Shown: one piece after another, positions 25,411-36,441 of the stretch | How positions within the stretch are numbered: position 1 is the first letter of the stretch | Layout of the letters: each line of letters begins with the position of its first letter | Origin: Limonium bicolor | Lineage: Eukaryota; Streptophyta; Magnoliopsida; Caryophyllales; Plumbaginaceae | Assembly (NCBI GenBank): GCA_023374045.1 | Contig: CM041780.1 | Coordinates: 34,032,337-34,096,336, forward strand | DNA: 64,000 nucleotides | Reading direction: 5' to 3' | Program-made: the position numbers and the translations under genes | The notes under the pieces: model-generated | The model's input: only the letters and a program-made list of their open reading frames with translations | What the model was told of the DNA's origin: nothing | The model's database searches: none

Positions 25411-27303
25411 ACCCATTTTAATTACTTATTTTGAACTCCAAATCCTTCTCAATTCACATCCAATCTTTTCCTAATCATTTTCCCAAGTTTCCTACATGCT
25501 TAGGCACCCTAAAACACTCCTTAACTCATCTACTAACTCATTACTCTTTTCTATATCCCAACTCACCACTTGTTTTCTAAATTTCATTTCAGCCCACACA
25601 TTATTTCCTCACTTAGTTACATTATGCTACAGATTTTGACACTTACTCTCCCCTTCTCTAACTACCTCTTCTAATGCAATTTCTAACACCTCTAATGCAT
25701 TACAACTACATTAACTATCTCTCCAAATATACCCTCTAACTATCTAAATCAAAATCTGTTACAACATGTTTTTCCACCTAGTCTTTAATTCACTAAGTGT
25801 TCTAATCCTACATAAATTTTGCCATAGTCTCCCCTATATTTTTATACTCTCACCACATTGTTTTTCCACACATTGTTGACCAATTCACCCACCTGTTTAT
25901 AAACAACAACCATATACAAGCTCCCATACACAAATACCACTACTAAACAAATTAAATTCCTGCACTTGCACATTAATTCCCAATCTAGTTTTGCAACAGT
26001 TTTTAAATTGTTTCCAAGGGTTCAAAACACTTACATTCTCTTATATATTACTCTACTACTCAATACCATTTTCATTACTAAATTCAAACTTCTACAAATC
26101 TGTTACAACACATATATACAAGGCTACACAAAAGCATTCTTACCTTATTTCTCCTCTAGATTTTCTTTCTCCTTCTTTCCTCTTCCTTCCTCTCTTTCTC
26201 CACCGGTTTAGCAAACACAAATTCTCTACTCTACAACCCATATACGTACCCATTTCAATACACTAAAAACTAACCCTAACTATTATTAAGCTTTAAGTAG
26301 GTTTTAGGGTTTAGAATTCTCATTACCTTGTAAGGGTGTAAATGAAGCTTGGAGTGGCTCAAGAATAAGATTTCCAACTCCTTCAACAAGCCAAAATCGG
26401 CTAGGCACAAGAAGAGCAAGCAAGGGTTTAGTTTGCAAATTCGTTTTGCCCACAAGGGTTAGAAAAAGATGGAGTTTTGAGAATATTTTTACCTTAAAAG
26501 AACAAAGAGAAGGAGGGCCTTCTAATGGTGGTCTTGAAGCTCCAAATGGGACATACCCATAAAAACGAAAGTTGTTGTTTTCAAATTTTGGAAAGGTAGA
26601 AGTGTAGCTCTTGATGAGGGGATTCCAATGGTGTAGTTTTTATAATTTTTGGAGCAAGATTGATGGAGTTTCAAGAGGAGAGAAGTAGAAGTTTGTGGGG
26701 GTTTTCTTATTTCTCCATTGATGTCGCATGGAAGAAGGAGAAATAGAGAGTGAGGGAGATGGGTGTGTACGTGAGTGTTGTGAGGAGAATGAGGGAATTG
26801 GAGAGAGAGTGTGAGAGTGGGGTAAAGTAGAGTAGTTTACTTTATTGTTTTTAATTGTTTTTGTCTTTTGTGAGTAAAAAGAATTGGTAGAGTGTGTGAG
26901 AGAGGGGGCCATCGGCTGGCACTAGTACACACACACAACTTCACTTTTTATTTTCAAAGTGGACACATAAGTTTGTGTTATTATGTTTCTACCCACAACT
27001 TCCCGTTTTTGACAGTTTTCACTAATTTCTCGTTTTCTTGATTTAATTGGTCCTAAAGCTTCACTAATGTTTATTAATGATTATTTAGTTGACCAAAACT
27101 GTTACGAGTCTATTTGACCCGCTTAAAGACACGTTTTCCCGGTTACCTCGAAAAACGTGCTTTAAGGTTCGGTAGTGTTTTTAAACCGTTTTAAAGATCC
27201 GTTTTCTTCGGGATTTATTCCCTCTTGATTATTTATACTTAATTAAGCTTCTAAATTATTCATTAGCCTAATTAATCACTATTTTTAATTACAGGGTATT
27301 TCA

Positions 27304-27338
27304 ATCTACCCCCCTTAAGAAACTTTGCCCTCAAAGTT
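27304..27338 (-). other. 3' PPT and hairpin of the AlkB chromovirus
   Basis: On the minus strand: hairpin AACTTTG-AGGG-CAAAGTT (27338-27321), then TCTTAAGGGGGGTAGAT abutting the LTR at 27303. Confidence 0.8.
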
Positions 27339-27748
27339 GCTCAAGGTTAATGGTTTCGATAATTCTACTCATTAGGCAAACCAATTGCACTAATGTGTCT
27401 TACTTCACCAATGAGGTGTTTACTTCCTTTCCACATTGCAAGCATACACAATTCAAGCACAACACGAATTCACATACGCAATACACCATTTCCCATTCAT
27501 ACCATTCCACATTCGCATTACACAGATACGTTACACATTACACAAACATCATCCATCATACATACACTACACATTACACATACATACATACGCATACCAA
27601 GTTCACTTGCACTACATGTGCCTTACAAAACCTATTACAATGCCTACATACTAAGCAATGCTTACCCCGAAGCAATGCAAAAGCAAAAGGGCTCTACCCC
27701 CCTTAAAAGGGGTACGACCCGTACCCGTATTACTAAATACTAGACTAT
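27339..27748 (-). other. 3' untranslated region with a second hairpin-PPT
   Basis: No protein is seen. Near its 5' end, on the minus strand, is GGTACG-GGT-CGTACC (27725-27711) followed by CCTTTTAAGGGGGGTAGAG (to about 27692), a duplicate PPT about 390 bp upstream of the true one. The remainder is cac/tac-rich simple sequence (27430-27620). Confidence 0.7.
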
Positions 27749-28390
27749 CTAGTCTATGAATAATTGTGGGTACTTAGCCTTCATGGCATCTTCCAACTCC
27801 CATGTCGCTTCTTCGACATCGTGGTTAGACCATAGGACCTTCACCATTCGTATAGACTTATGGCGAGTGTCTCTGGTCTTTCTATCAAGGATTCTCACTG
27901 GGGTTTCAACATATCTCATTGTTGGTTCAATGGAAAGTCTCTCGGGCTCTAAGACATGAGAAGGATCAGCAATATACTTCTTGAGTTGTGACACATGAAA
28001 TACATCATGGACACGTCCCAAGTCCTCAGGTAGTGCTAACCTGTAGGCTACAGCGCCAACTCTTTTGGTGATAGCATACGGCCCTACAAACTTAGGGCTC
28101 AGCTTGCCCTTCTGGCCAAAACGGATGACACCCTTCATAGATGAAACGCGCAAGAACACTTGGTCGCCCACGGCGAACTCAAGGTCGCGTCGTCGCACAT
28201 CCGCATAGGATTTCTATCTATCTTGGGCTGCCTTCATATTAGCTCGAATTTGTTGAACTTCAGCTTGCACTTGTTCAAGATACTCCGGTCCTATGATGAC
28301 CGCTTCGCTTGACTCATCCCAACACAAGGGTGTACGGCAAGGTCTACCGTATAGAGCTTAGAAAGGCGACATCTTAATCGAGGCGTGATA
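27749..28390 (-). pseudogene. Integrase C-terminus with chromodomain (decayed)
   Basis: The frame 28198-27749 (149 residues) shows the integrase C-terminal GPY-type module (KFVGPYAI, residues 37-44) and an HDVFHVSQLKKY block. It ends in a chromodomain-like segment at about residues 100-146 (ILDRK, then VKVLWSNHDVEEATWELE). Chromodomains steer integration to particular chromatin. Upstream, 28199-28390 continues the integrase (ALYGRPCRTPLCWDES, then RANMKAAQDR), but stop codons interrupt it after SPF and after AAQDR. The piece was joined to 32640 onward before the solo LTR inserted. Motif order fits the Tekay/Del clade. This end cannot be translated as part of a Pol polyprotein in this copy. 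Confidence 0.85.
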
Positions 28391-28395
28391 GCTAT

Positions 28396-31300
28396 TGAAA
28401 TACCCCGAACTTAAATATAGGGATTAAAATTAATTTAATACGTATTTAAGGACCTAATGGTACTTAATTAATACAAGTAAGGAAAAATAAATCCAAAAGA
28501 AATAAAGAAACGCTTTAAAAGCGGAAAACACTAAATAAGCGTTAAATAACCATAGGAGGCATGAGACCTCGGTTAGAGTATCATATGGATTCTAAAGGTT
28601 TAATAAGACCTAAATAATATATGGGAACAACTCCCGAAGAAAACGGATCCAAATAATGTATTAAAACGCTAATAGAGCTTTAACGCACGTTTTTCGAGAA
28701 AACCCGAAAACGTGATTTTAAGTGGTCAAACAGACCCGTAAAAATTATAAACCATTAAATAATAATTATTAAGCATTATTGGGAGCTTAGTAGTCAATAA
28801 AAATAAAGAAATGAGAAAATTCCGGAAAACGGGCCCGGTTAGTGAAAAGTACCTAAACCGGGTAAAATAATGAGCGTTTCTGTAAAAGACGAAAAAACGC
28901 TCCAGCTAGTAATACTGTGTGGGCCGATTTTAATCAGTCAAAAAGCCCTCTCACACACTCACACACTAGCTAATTAAATGAGAGACCAAAAAGTAAAAAA
29001 AGCAATAAAGTAAAAAGAAAACCCTCACACTCTCTCACCTCACCTCTCTCATTTCTCTTTCCTCCATTCTCCTTTCCCACCGTGAGCATCCTCCTCCCTC
29101 TGGCTGCTGCGATTTCATGGAGCTCCACAAGCCTTCCATGGCTTCTCCTCTTCCTCCACATGCTCTAGCTTCACCTGAACTCCAAAGGTAAAAATAACTA
29201 CATATTTGAACTCCCCTCATCCTCCTCTACACTTCTCTCTTTTCAAAATCCAAAAATGAGGAAGTTCATTTTCGTGGGTATACCCATTCAAAGAGAAAAG
29301 CACACCATTATGGAGCTTGGAGTCTCCTCTTTCCAATAAGGTAAAAATCTACATGAAAAACTCATGTTTTCTCCACCTTCCTTCATAACCGATTTTTGCT
29401 CCATTTGTAATGCTCTATTTTTCTCTCTCTTTGGAGCATAATACCAACCTTGCAATGGTGGTGGATTCACCTTCTTGAACCAAGGGCAAAAGCCCCTTCT
29501 AAAACTCTCCAAAGGTAAACCCTAGAAATTTCATTGCAAACACTTCAATGAATTGGCATTAATTTAAGGGTTAGTATATTAATTGTAGTGTTTTGTGTTC
29601 ATTGGGTGATGGGAATGGAGTTTGGCAACTCCATTCCCCACATGGCCGATTTGGGCAAGGAAGAAAGAAGGAGAAGGAAAATCTAGAGGAGAAACAAGGT
29701 AAGAATGCTCTTTTGTGTAGCCTTGGTATATATGTATGTAACAGTTTTTGGAAGTTTGAAATGAGTAATGGAATGGTAATGTAGTAGTAGTGTAATGTGT
29801 AGGAGAATATAAGTATTTTGAAGCTTTAAAAGATGTGAGAAACTTATTCAAAACAAATTTGGGAATGAGAGGTTGAGTGCAGGAATTTAAGGTTGTTTAG
29901 TGTGGTATTTTGTATATGAGAATGGGTATATTGGTGTTGGTTATGAACAGGTGGTGTGGATCATTATGTGAGTGAAACCATGTGGAGAATGTCAATAATA
30001 TAGGGGAGACTATGTCAAATTTTATCTAGGAATTTGAGGACTTAAGTGTTCAAGATGAGAAAACAACCTAGGTAGTGACTAGGTGTATGTGGAGAGTAAA
30101 ATAGAGTGTTTAGTAGCTTGTAACAGATTCGGGTATGATTTGTTAATGGGATGTAATTAGGAAGTGAATAGATGTATTTTGGATACTAGGAGTAGCATTG
30201 GTTGAGGAAGTAATGGAGGTTAGAAGTTGAGTACAAAATCTGTAGCAAGATGAAAAAATGCATTGGAAGGTTAGGAAAAATTAGTGTGTAAGAATTGGTA
30301 AAAAGAGTGTTGGACTTGGGTATAGATATTATAGTTGCTTGGAAATGAATTGGAATGGTAAGATGGCATTAGGAGAGGGAACTAGGCATGGAGGAAATAA
30401 GAACCCAAAACTGTAGCAACAACCACTTGGAGAAACTATTGTAAGTGTTGAAATGAAGTGAGGAAAATTGTGTAAGTGGATTGATGGATTTAGTAAAGCA
30501 TTTGGTGGGTGAACTAAGGCAATTTGAAGGGCCTAGGTAGTGTTTAAACATGTGAGATTACATGTAAAAAGATTGGAGAAACAATGGGTAAAGTATGGGA
30601 CTGAAAACAGAAGTAAAAATGCAAATACTGGGCCCGACCGGACTTGCGACCGGACTTGCAAGTTCGGTCGAGCCCAGATCTACAAAGACGGAAAGCTTCT
30701 GGAATCGACCGGACTTGCGACCGGACTTGCAAGTTCGGTCGGACCAGAAAAATTCTCCCATCTGTAACCTACTGGAATCGACCGGACTTGCGACCGGACA
30801 TGCAAGTTCGGTCGGCCAGAAAAATTCCTGTAATGCAAGCTACTGGAATGGACCGAACTTGCGACCGGACTTGCAAGTTCGGTCGAGCCAGGAAATTTCC
30901 GCACTGTAGCTACTAGATGGACCGACTTGCAGGTCGGTCCAAGTCCGGTCCAGTAAAAAAAAAAGAAATTATTATTTCAATTAAATAATAATTATATATA
31001 TATGTATACCCACATATATATATATAAATGTACATGTATGAAAGCATGCTAATAGTAAGTAAGAAAATAAAACTTAAGGTAATGAAAATAAGTAAGTAAT
31101 GTGTAAGTGTAGGAAGCATAAGGACTTAGTAATTATGAATTAGTAAACATAGTAAGAGCAATTGAGTTAAGATAATGATAGTTAGATTTAATCATTCAAT
31201 TGCATGTATATCATAGGAACTTGATTTGTGAACACCGGAGGAACGTTGGGATACAAGTACGACGGTGAACGGTATGATTTCTTCATGCCCTGTATCCTAA

Positions 31301-32639
31301 TCTGGTTACCCCGATTTGTGTGCTTTTTTGACCACCTAAATAAGATAAATGCATGAATCGGACTATATTGCACTAACCTGTGCTTGACTTATGTTATGCT
31401 TGATATTATTGTCTTGAGCACTAGTTTGTATAATTCATGAAATATATGAATGATGATGAATGGTATTCGAACCTCGTATTGTACTTGTGTAATGTATTGT
31501 ACCTCGTATGTATGTGTATATGTGCATTGTATTATTGTGGCTTGGATGTTGACTTGTGCTAATTCCTAACTATCTAACTCCTAACTTAAGTGAGTAAATT
31601 GGAATGAGTACAAGTCCGATATAGCTTCGGCCACGCGTGAGGATGCGGAGTCACAAGAGGTTGGCTGCAATTCCTGACTCTTAAACTGGTCCGCGGCCCA
31701 AATCCCTTAAATGGGTAGCATCCCGGATTAGTGAGTCAAGTAAATCCCGGAGGTGGGACGGTGTAGTCCCCAGGGCCGGAGGTCCCGACGACTTAACTTG
31801 AGTAAGAGTAAGAGTAAGTAAGTATGGATCCGTAAGTATGTATGAGTATGTATGTGTATGTATGAAGTAACGAGTAAAAGAGTAATCTCCACCCGATTAA
31901 CCCGGGTGGACCAATGAAGCTAACAAGAATTGTATATTGTGTATGTAATGTGTATGTGTAATTCGGAAGAAGGTAAGTATGTATGGAATAGTTTATGTTG
32001 TACTTCTTGCATGTAATGAAGTGTATGTATGTGTGTATGTCTTGCGTAATGGATTGCAATGTTATGTATAAGAGCATGTATGCATGCATGTTTGAATGAA
32101 ATCAACCGCATGTATTCGACCAAGTGGTCGGCGTACCCTCACTAGTACGCGGGGTATGCGGTTATCATGCTCGGCGAAAGCTGACCCCTTCGGGGGACAT
32201 TTTTTAGTGTGCAGGTACCCGAAGCGAATATGGTCAAGGAAGAGACCGGAGGCACACCCTTGTACTTAGAAAGTAAGTAGTTGTGAGAAAACGGGTAGAT
32301 GTAGACTCTTAGAGAGTATGTATGAACTTGGAAGAGATATTACACTTGTATAAGGATCTTAGTAAACTCGGTATGTAGTATATTGTATTGTACTTGGAGT
32401 ATTGTATTGAAGGAAGATCGTAGTAGTATTTGGTAAATGGAGAATGCATTGTAGATTTGTAGTACTCGGGATTCCGGTCCATCAGACCGATGCTGTATGT
32501 AGAAGTAGTAGCCTTGTTAGTCACGTGGGTGACTAACGACATTGTATCACCCATTGTATGTAAGTATATATCCGCTGCGTGTATCTGATATGTAAGGAGA
32601 TTGGACGGTAAGCACTGTATTAATGGTAGGGGTGTTACA
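28396..32639 (+). mobile_element. Solo LTR (4.24 kb) inserted in integrase
   Basis: Single LTR, TGAAATACCCC...GGGGTGTTACA, with 5-bp duplication GCTAT (28391-28395 and 32640-32644) and no internal region: the usual product of LTR-LTR recombination. It is related to the AlkB-element LTR in opposite orientation. The block near 31735-31795 (gtcccgacgacttaacttg) and the last 40 bp match closely, while the U3-like start and the repeat array differ. The conserved 13-mer is at 31264-31276. It contains no gene. Confidence 0.9.
30628..30955 (+). repeat. Dyad-repeat array of the solo LTR
   Basis: About five units of roughly 65-70 bp built from gaccggacttgcgaccgg and cttgcaagttcggtcg with spacers containing ccagaaaaatt. 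It is in the same LTR position and has a similar spacing to the GGGTCGGTC array of the AlkB element, but a different core sequence. Confidence 0.8.
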
Positions 32640-33602
32640 GCTATTATTATACGAGAACTCGATAAGATGAAGCTTATCTAACCAACTCCCCTGAAAGTCT
32701 AAGGCACATGCCCGAAGCATGTCCTCCAGTGTCTGGATGGTCCTTTCTGTCTGACCGTCGGTCTGAGGATGGAAGGCGGTACTCAACTTCAATTCTGTAC
32801 CCAACGCTTCCCTTGTAGCTCTCCAGTATCTCGAAAGAAATCTGGTGTCGCGGTCAGATACTATAGTCTTAGGGACTCCGTGATGTCTGATAATCTCCTT
32901 GTCGAATAGCTCAGCTAGCTTTACTACCTTCCAGGTGTCCTTCATCGGTATGAATCTGGCAACCTTGGTAAGGCGATCGACTACAACCCAGATCATGTTG
33001 AGTCCTCCCCTGACAGGTGGGAGTCCTACAACAAAATCCATGGAGATATCATGAAATTTCCACTCCGGAACTGGCATAGATTGTACCATTCCGCCCGGTC
33101 TACGATGTTCAAATTTCACCTTTTGGCATGTTAAGCATCTCAATACGAATTCTGTCACATCCGACTTCATTCCAGACCACCAGAAGTACCTCTTCATGTC
33201 TTTGTACATCTTGGAGGCTCCCGGATGGACTGACAATGTGGAACTGTGTGACTCTCGCAGGATGCGATCCCTTAGCTCAGCATTGCTTCGGGGGACGCAT
33301 AGCCTGCCATTCAACCGAATCAAACCATCTTCATGTAGCTTGAAGTCATACTTCTTCTCAAATGTACCGTTCTCGATCTTTTGTCTGATTTCGGTTAGGT
33401 AAGGGTCGCTCAACTGAGCGTCTCGCACCTCGTCAACCAAGCTAGAAGAAGCGAGTAGCAAATGGAGCGAGTGTGCTCGACGGCTCAGGGCGTCGGCTAC
33501 AATGTTCGCCTTCCCTTCCTTATACTGCAAGTTGATGTCGTAATCTGAAAGAAATTCCATCCATCTTCTCTGTCTCAGATTCAGTTTTCTGTGTGAATAC
33601 AT
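32640..33602 (-). pseudogene. RNase H end and integrase of the AlkB chromovirus, cut by the solo LTR
   Basis: Minus frame starting at 33602. Residues 26-42 ([17 protein letters not shown]) are the RNase H tail. The integrase zinc-binding HHCC follows: H119, H126, C156 and C159. The catalytic core is intact, with D189 (MDFVVGLP), D250 (IVSDRDTRF) and E286 (DGQTERT), and the canonical 35 residues between the last two. Integrase joins cDNA to host DNA. The gene is interrupted after residue 321 at the solo LTR border; the open frame runs on to 32547 only by reading LTR sequence. The remaining C-terminus lies at 28390-27749. The core is sound, but the polyprotein is broken. Confidence 0.9.
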
Positions 33603-33997
33603 ACTGTAAGCTCTTATGGTCGGAGTAGATGGTGATGCTTACCCCATAGAGATAGTGTCGCCATATCTTCAAGGCGAAGACAATGGCTCCTAACTCTAGT
33701 CATGTGTCGGGTAATTCTCCTCATGCTTTTTCAGCTGGCGGGAGGCATAAGCAACAACCTTGCCATGCTGCATGAGTACGCATCCCATTCCTTTGCCTGA
33801 TGCATCACAATATACCTCAAATCCCTCTGTGCCCTCTGGAAGAGTAAGGATTGGCGCTGAGGTCAATGAGTCCTTTAGTTTCTGAAATTATAACTCGCAC
33901 TCGTCTGTCCATACAAACGGTGCATCTTTCTTCATCAGTGTAGTCATGGGCTTAGCGACTTTCGAGAAGTCCTTTACAAATCTCCGGTAGTAACCGG
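33603..33997 (-). pseudogene. RT thumb / RNase H segment with stops and a frameshift
   Basis: Three-frame reading recovers [19 protein letters not shown], then [16 protein letters not shown] (RNase H with its first catalytic Asp) and [11 protein letters not shown] (second conserved Asp region). The frame is broken just after PR-RT (IRAF, then a one-base shift), by TAA in the DECEL-FQKLK region and by TAG in the THD-ELGA region. RNase H degrades the RNA strand during reverse transcription. This segment makes the copy non-autonomous, independent of the solo LTR. Confidence 0.8.
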
Positions 33998-35461
33998 CTA
34001 GACAAGAAAGAAAGCTCGAATGTTCGGAATAGTATTAGGTCTAGGCCATGATCGTACAACTTCTATCTTAGAAGGGTCAACTGAGATACCTACGCTCGAG
34101 ATGACATGTCCAAGGAATGATACCTGATCAAGCCAAAACTCGCATTTGGAGAACTTCGCATACAGCTGGTTCTCGCGCAGTGTCTCAAGCACTTTCCTCA
34201 AATGAATTTCATGTTCCTCTGGTGATTTGGAGTATACAAGTATGTCGTCGATGAAGACAACCACTGAAGTGTCCAACTGCTCACTGAATAGCCGATTCAT
34301 GAGGTCCATGAATTTAGCTGGTGCATTTGACAAACCGAATGGCATCACTGTGAATTCGTAGTGGCCATATCTGGTACGGAATGTCGTTTTCTCAATGTCT
34401 TGTTCTTTGATTGCAATCTGATGATACCTAGAACGGAGGTCAATCTTGGAGAAGACTGATGCTCCTTTCAGCTGGTCGAATAGGTCGTCGATGCGTGGTA
34501 ATGGGTATTTATTCTTGACTGTAACCGCATTCAGCTCGCGGTAGTCAATACAAAGTCGGAGGCTACCGTCCTTCTTCTTCACAAAGAGGACCGGTGCTCC
34601 CCAGGGTGATACGCTCGGGCGTATAAACCCTTTGTCGAGAAGATCGCGCAACTGCTCTTTCAACTCTGTCATTTCCGCAGGTGCCATGCGGTACGGTGCC
34701 CTAGCAATGGGACCGGTACCTGGCAATAGATCAATTTCAAATTCCACTGCTCTCGGTGGTGGCATGCCGGGTAGCTCCTTAGGGAATACATCAGGGAATT
34801 TGGATACAATGGGTACCTCATTACTGAACTCTGGATCTCGCTCCAGGTCTTGCACATAACACAGATATACTTCTTGGCCCTTTCTGAGCTCCCGGTACAT
34901 AGCCATAGCAGATATAAGTGTGGTCGAAGGCTCTCTCGGTCTCTGGCGGTAAGATACAGTAACCCCAGATGGAGTCTTGAGCAGCAATCGATGCTCGGCG
35001 CAGAGGATTCTACCCTTGTGCCGCTCCAACCAATTCATTCCGATGATTAAGTCGAATCCGAATCCATTGAATTCGATGAAGGAAATGGGAAACGCTTCGT
35101 TTTTGATTTCGATGGTGGCTGATTGATAGTATTTGGTGCACTTTACTCGCTCCTTCGATGGGAGAGTAACCATGAAGTTCGGTAGCTCATCCGCATCTAG
35201 CTTCAACCTCTTCACAAAGGATGGTGATATGAAAGTGTGAGAGGCGCCGGAGTCGAATAACACATTGGCATCAATGCCATTTCCTGGGAATGTTCCCGTT
35301 AAGATGGTGCCGCTTCTGCCGGCTTGTGCTTCGGTGAGGATGCTCAGGATACCTTCGGTACCGAGTCCACAACCCATTGGATTCACAATTGGATAAGTAT
35401 TGATGGTGGACACAAGTGGAATTAAATCAACACTACTCTTTATTGATAAACCAACCATCAT
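33998..35461 (-). CDS. pol: Protease and reverse transcriptase of the AlkB chromovirus
   Basis: A 487-residue minus frame. The aspartic protease active site is [10 protein letters not shown] at residues 70-79 and it continues to about 150 (LIIGMNWL). RT follows from about 225 ([16 protein letters not shown]): DYRELN near 306-311, the first catalytic Asp in [13 protein letters not shown] (D341), [12 protein letters not shown] near 373-384 and the FIDD box at 403-406. RT copies element RNA into DNA. The Gly usually following DLRS is Arg here, a possible damaging change. The frame starts with two ATGs 50 bp after the AlkB stop but is open further upstream, overlapping the AlkB end in another frame. 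It ends at a frameshift in IRAF. Compared with a normal chromovirus, PR is separated from Gag by the AlkB gene. Confidence 0.92.
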   Translation of the reverse strand: MMVGLSIKSSVDLIPLVSTINTYPIVNPMGCGLGTEGILSILTEAQAGRSGTILTGTFPGNGIDANVLFDSGASHTFISPSFVKRLKLDADELPNFMVTLPSKERVKCTKYYQSATIEIKNEAFPISFIEFNGFGFDLIIGMNWLERHKGRILCAEHRLLLKTPSGVTVSYRQRPREPSTTLISAMAMYRELRKGQEVYLCYVQDLERDPEFSNEVPIVSKFPDVFPKELPGMPPPRAVEFEIDLLPGTGPIARAPYRMAPAEMTELKEQLRDLLDKGFIRPSVSPWGAPVLFVKKKDGSLRLCIDYRELNAVTVKNKYPLPRIDDLFDQLKGASVFSKIDLRSRYHQIAIKEQDIEKTTFRTRYGHYEFTVMPFGLSNAPAKFMDLMNRLFSEQLDTSVVVFIDDILVYSKSPEEHEIHLRKVLETLRENQLYAKFSKCEFWLDQVSFLGHVISSVGISVDPSKIEVVRSWPRPNTIPNIRAFFLV

Positions 35462-35513
35462 ACATGCCGTGTCTCTAATACACGTTACTAAAACATTACA
35501 TGATACTATGAAT

Positions 35514-36435
35514 TTAATACATTCTAAAGGTAAGGTTCAGGCGTCCTGGTTTCATGTGTGTGGCATTGATTATTGCCGGTGGTGCCGTATTCAACTTGAT
35601 CTTGTTGATCCCGTGATACAGCATCCTAGAGTTTCCACCCATGATTAGGGCATCTCCTGATCTCAATACCAGTTTCTGTGTGAGGTCCACACGCTTCTGC
35701 TCGCTATACAAAAATACGGCATCATCACCAATGGACCAAGACACTACGGGCACTCCTTGTTCAAGAGATTCCGCTGTCTCGTCCTTGTCTTGGTGTAACC
35801 CAAGTCGTCCTTCTTTCTCATAGAAGTTGACGATACAGAGGTCCGCTTCAAGTGCGGGGATCGGTTCATGTTCACATTGTTGTGCAAGTTCTACTGCTTG
35901 TGTGACGAGTGTCTGAAACTCTGGAGGTATTGTTGGTGGCGTTGCTCCATCTTGTGTTCGTGTCTCCTGGTAAGTCTTGGTATAAGGATTCCAATCCTTT
36001 CCCAAGCACATCATTTTCAGCTTCATCTTCGCTCCACCGGGGAATTCGGGTGTATAAAATCCACCTTGACCCGTTCCTAGCTCGTTGCATCGTCGGATGA
36101 CTGTGATTTGTGCTTCGGGTGTCAGGTATCCCATTAATAAGATCATACCTGGTCGGATGACCTGACACTGTTCGTTGGTGTTGTAGTGGTTGGTGATGTC
36201 GATTTCTTCTTGATTCAAGTTTACCGGTATCGGGTAACAGATACTAAAGCTTCCTATGGTTACAAATTTCGTCTACGGTGAGTACTAGTTTCAATTACTT
36301 CGTTTCATGCTTAATACACACTTCAGTTTATTTACTCATGCATTCACTCATACAGTTACTCCAATACTTAGACATGCTACTTCAAGGATTAAAGGTTTAG
36401 ATTATTACCTGGGCCGGATTTAGAACCGGACCCAT
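35514..36435 (-). CDS. AlkB-type 2-oxoglutarate/Fe(II) dioxygenase captured by the retrotransposon
   Basis: The open frame 36272-35514 contains a full AlkB fold. Numbering from the TTG at 36218: RPGMILL at 22-28; [22 protein letters not shown] near 52-73; the substrate-loop-like NFY at 131-133; iron ligands H142 and D144 (LHQDKDE) with H202 (LYHGI); and the 2-oxoglutarate motif RxNxTxR at 226-232 (RLNLTFR). All catalytic residues are present and there is no stop. The family oxidatively demethylates bases in DNA or RNA. The motif set is closest, from memory, to plant ALKBH1-like proteins. No suitable in-frame ATG precedes NQEEID unless a candidate intron (36408-36273) is removed. That would join ATG at 36435 (MGPVLNPAQ) in frame and give about 261 residues. 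Location between gag and pro suggests co-packaging or action on element RNA or cDNA; the substrate is unknown. Confidence 0.93.
36273..36408 (-). other. Candidate intron between gag and the AlkB domain
   Basis: Minus-strand donor CAG|GTAATAAT (exon end 36409) and acceptor CACCGTAG|ACG (exon start 36272), giving 136 nt of A/T-rich sequence. The acceptor AG is part of the last in-frame stop before the AlkB frame, and splicing restores phase with ATG at 36435. The pyrimidine tract is weak. This is inference from sequence; no expression evidence is available. Confidence 0.4.
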
Positions 36436-36441
36436 CACGGT

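Larger units (their letters stand above)
22995..27303 (-). repeat. 3' LTR of the AlkB chromovirus
   Basis: It matches 37787-41638 apart from substitutions, small indels and the 463-bp TRIM at 23213-23675. The first TG-type border (TGTAACACCCC on the plus strand) is at 22995 and the other (GGGTATTTCA) at 27303. It contains the GGGTCGGTC repeat array (25083-25410) and the conserved 13-mer at 24793-24805. Confidence 0.9.
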
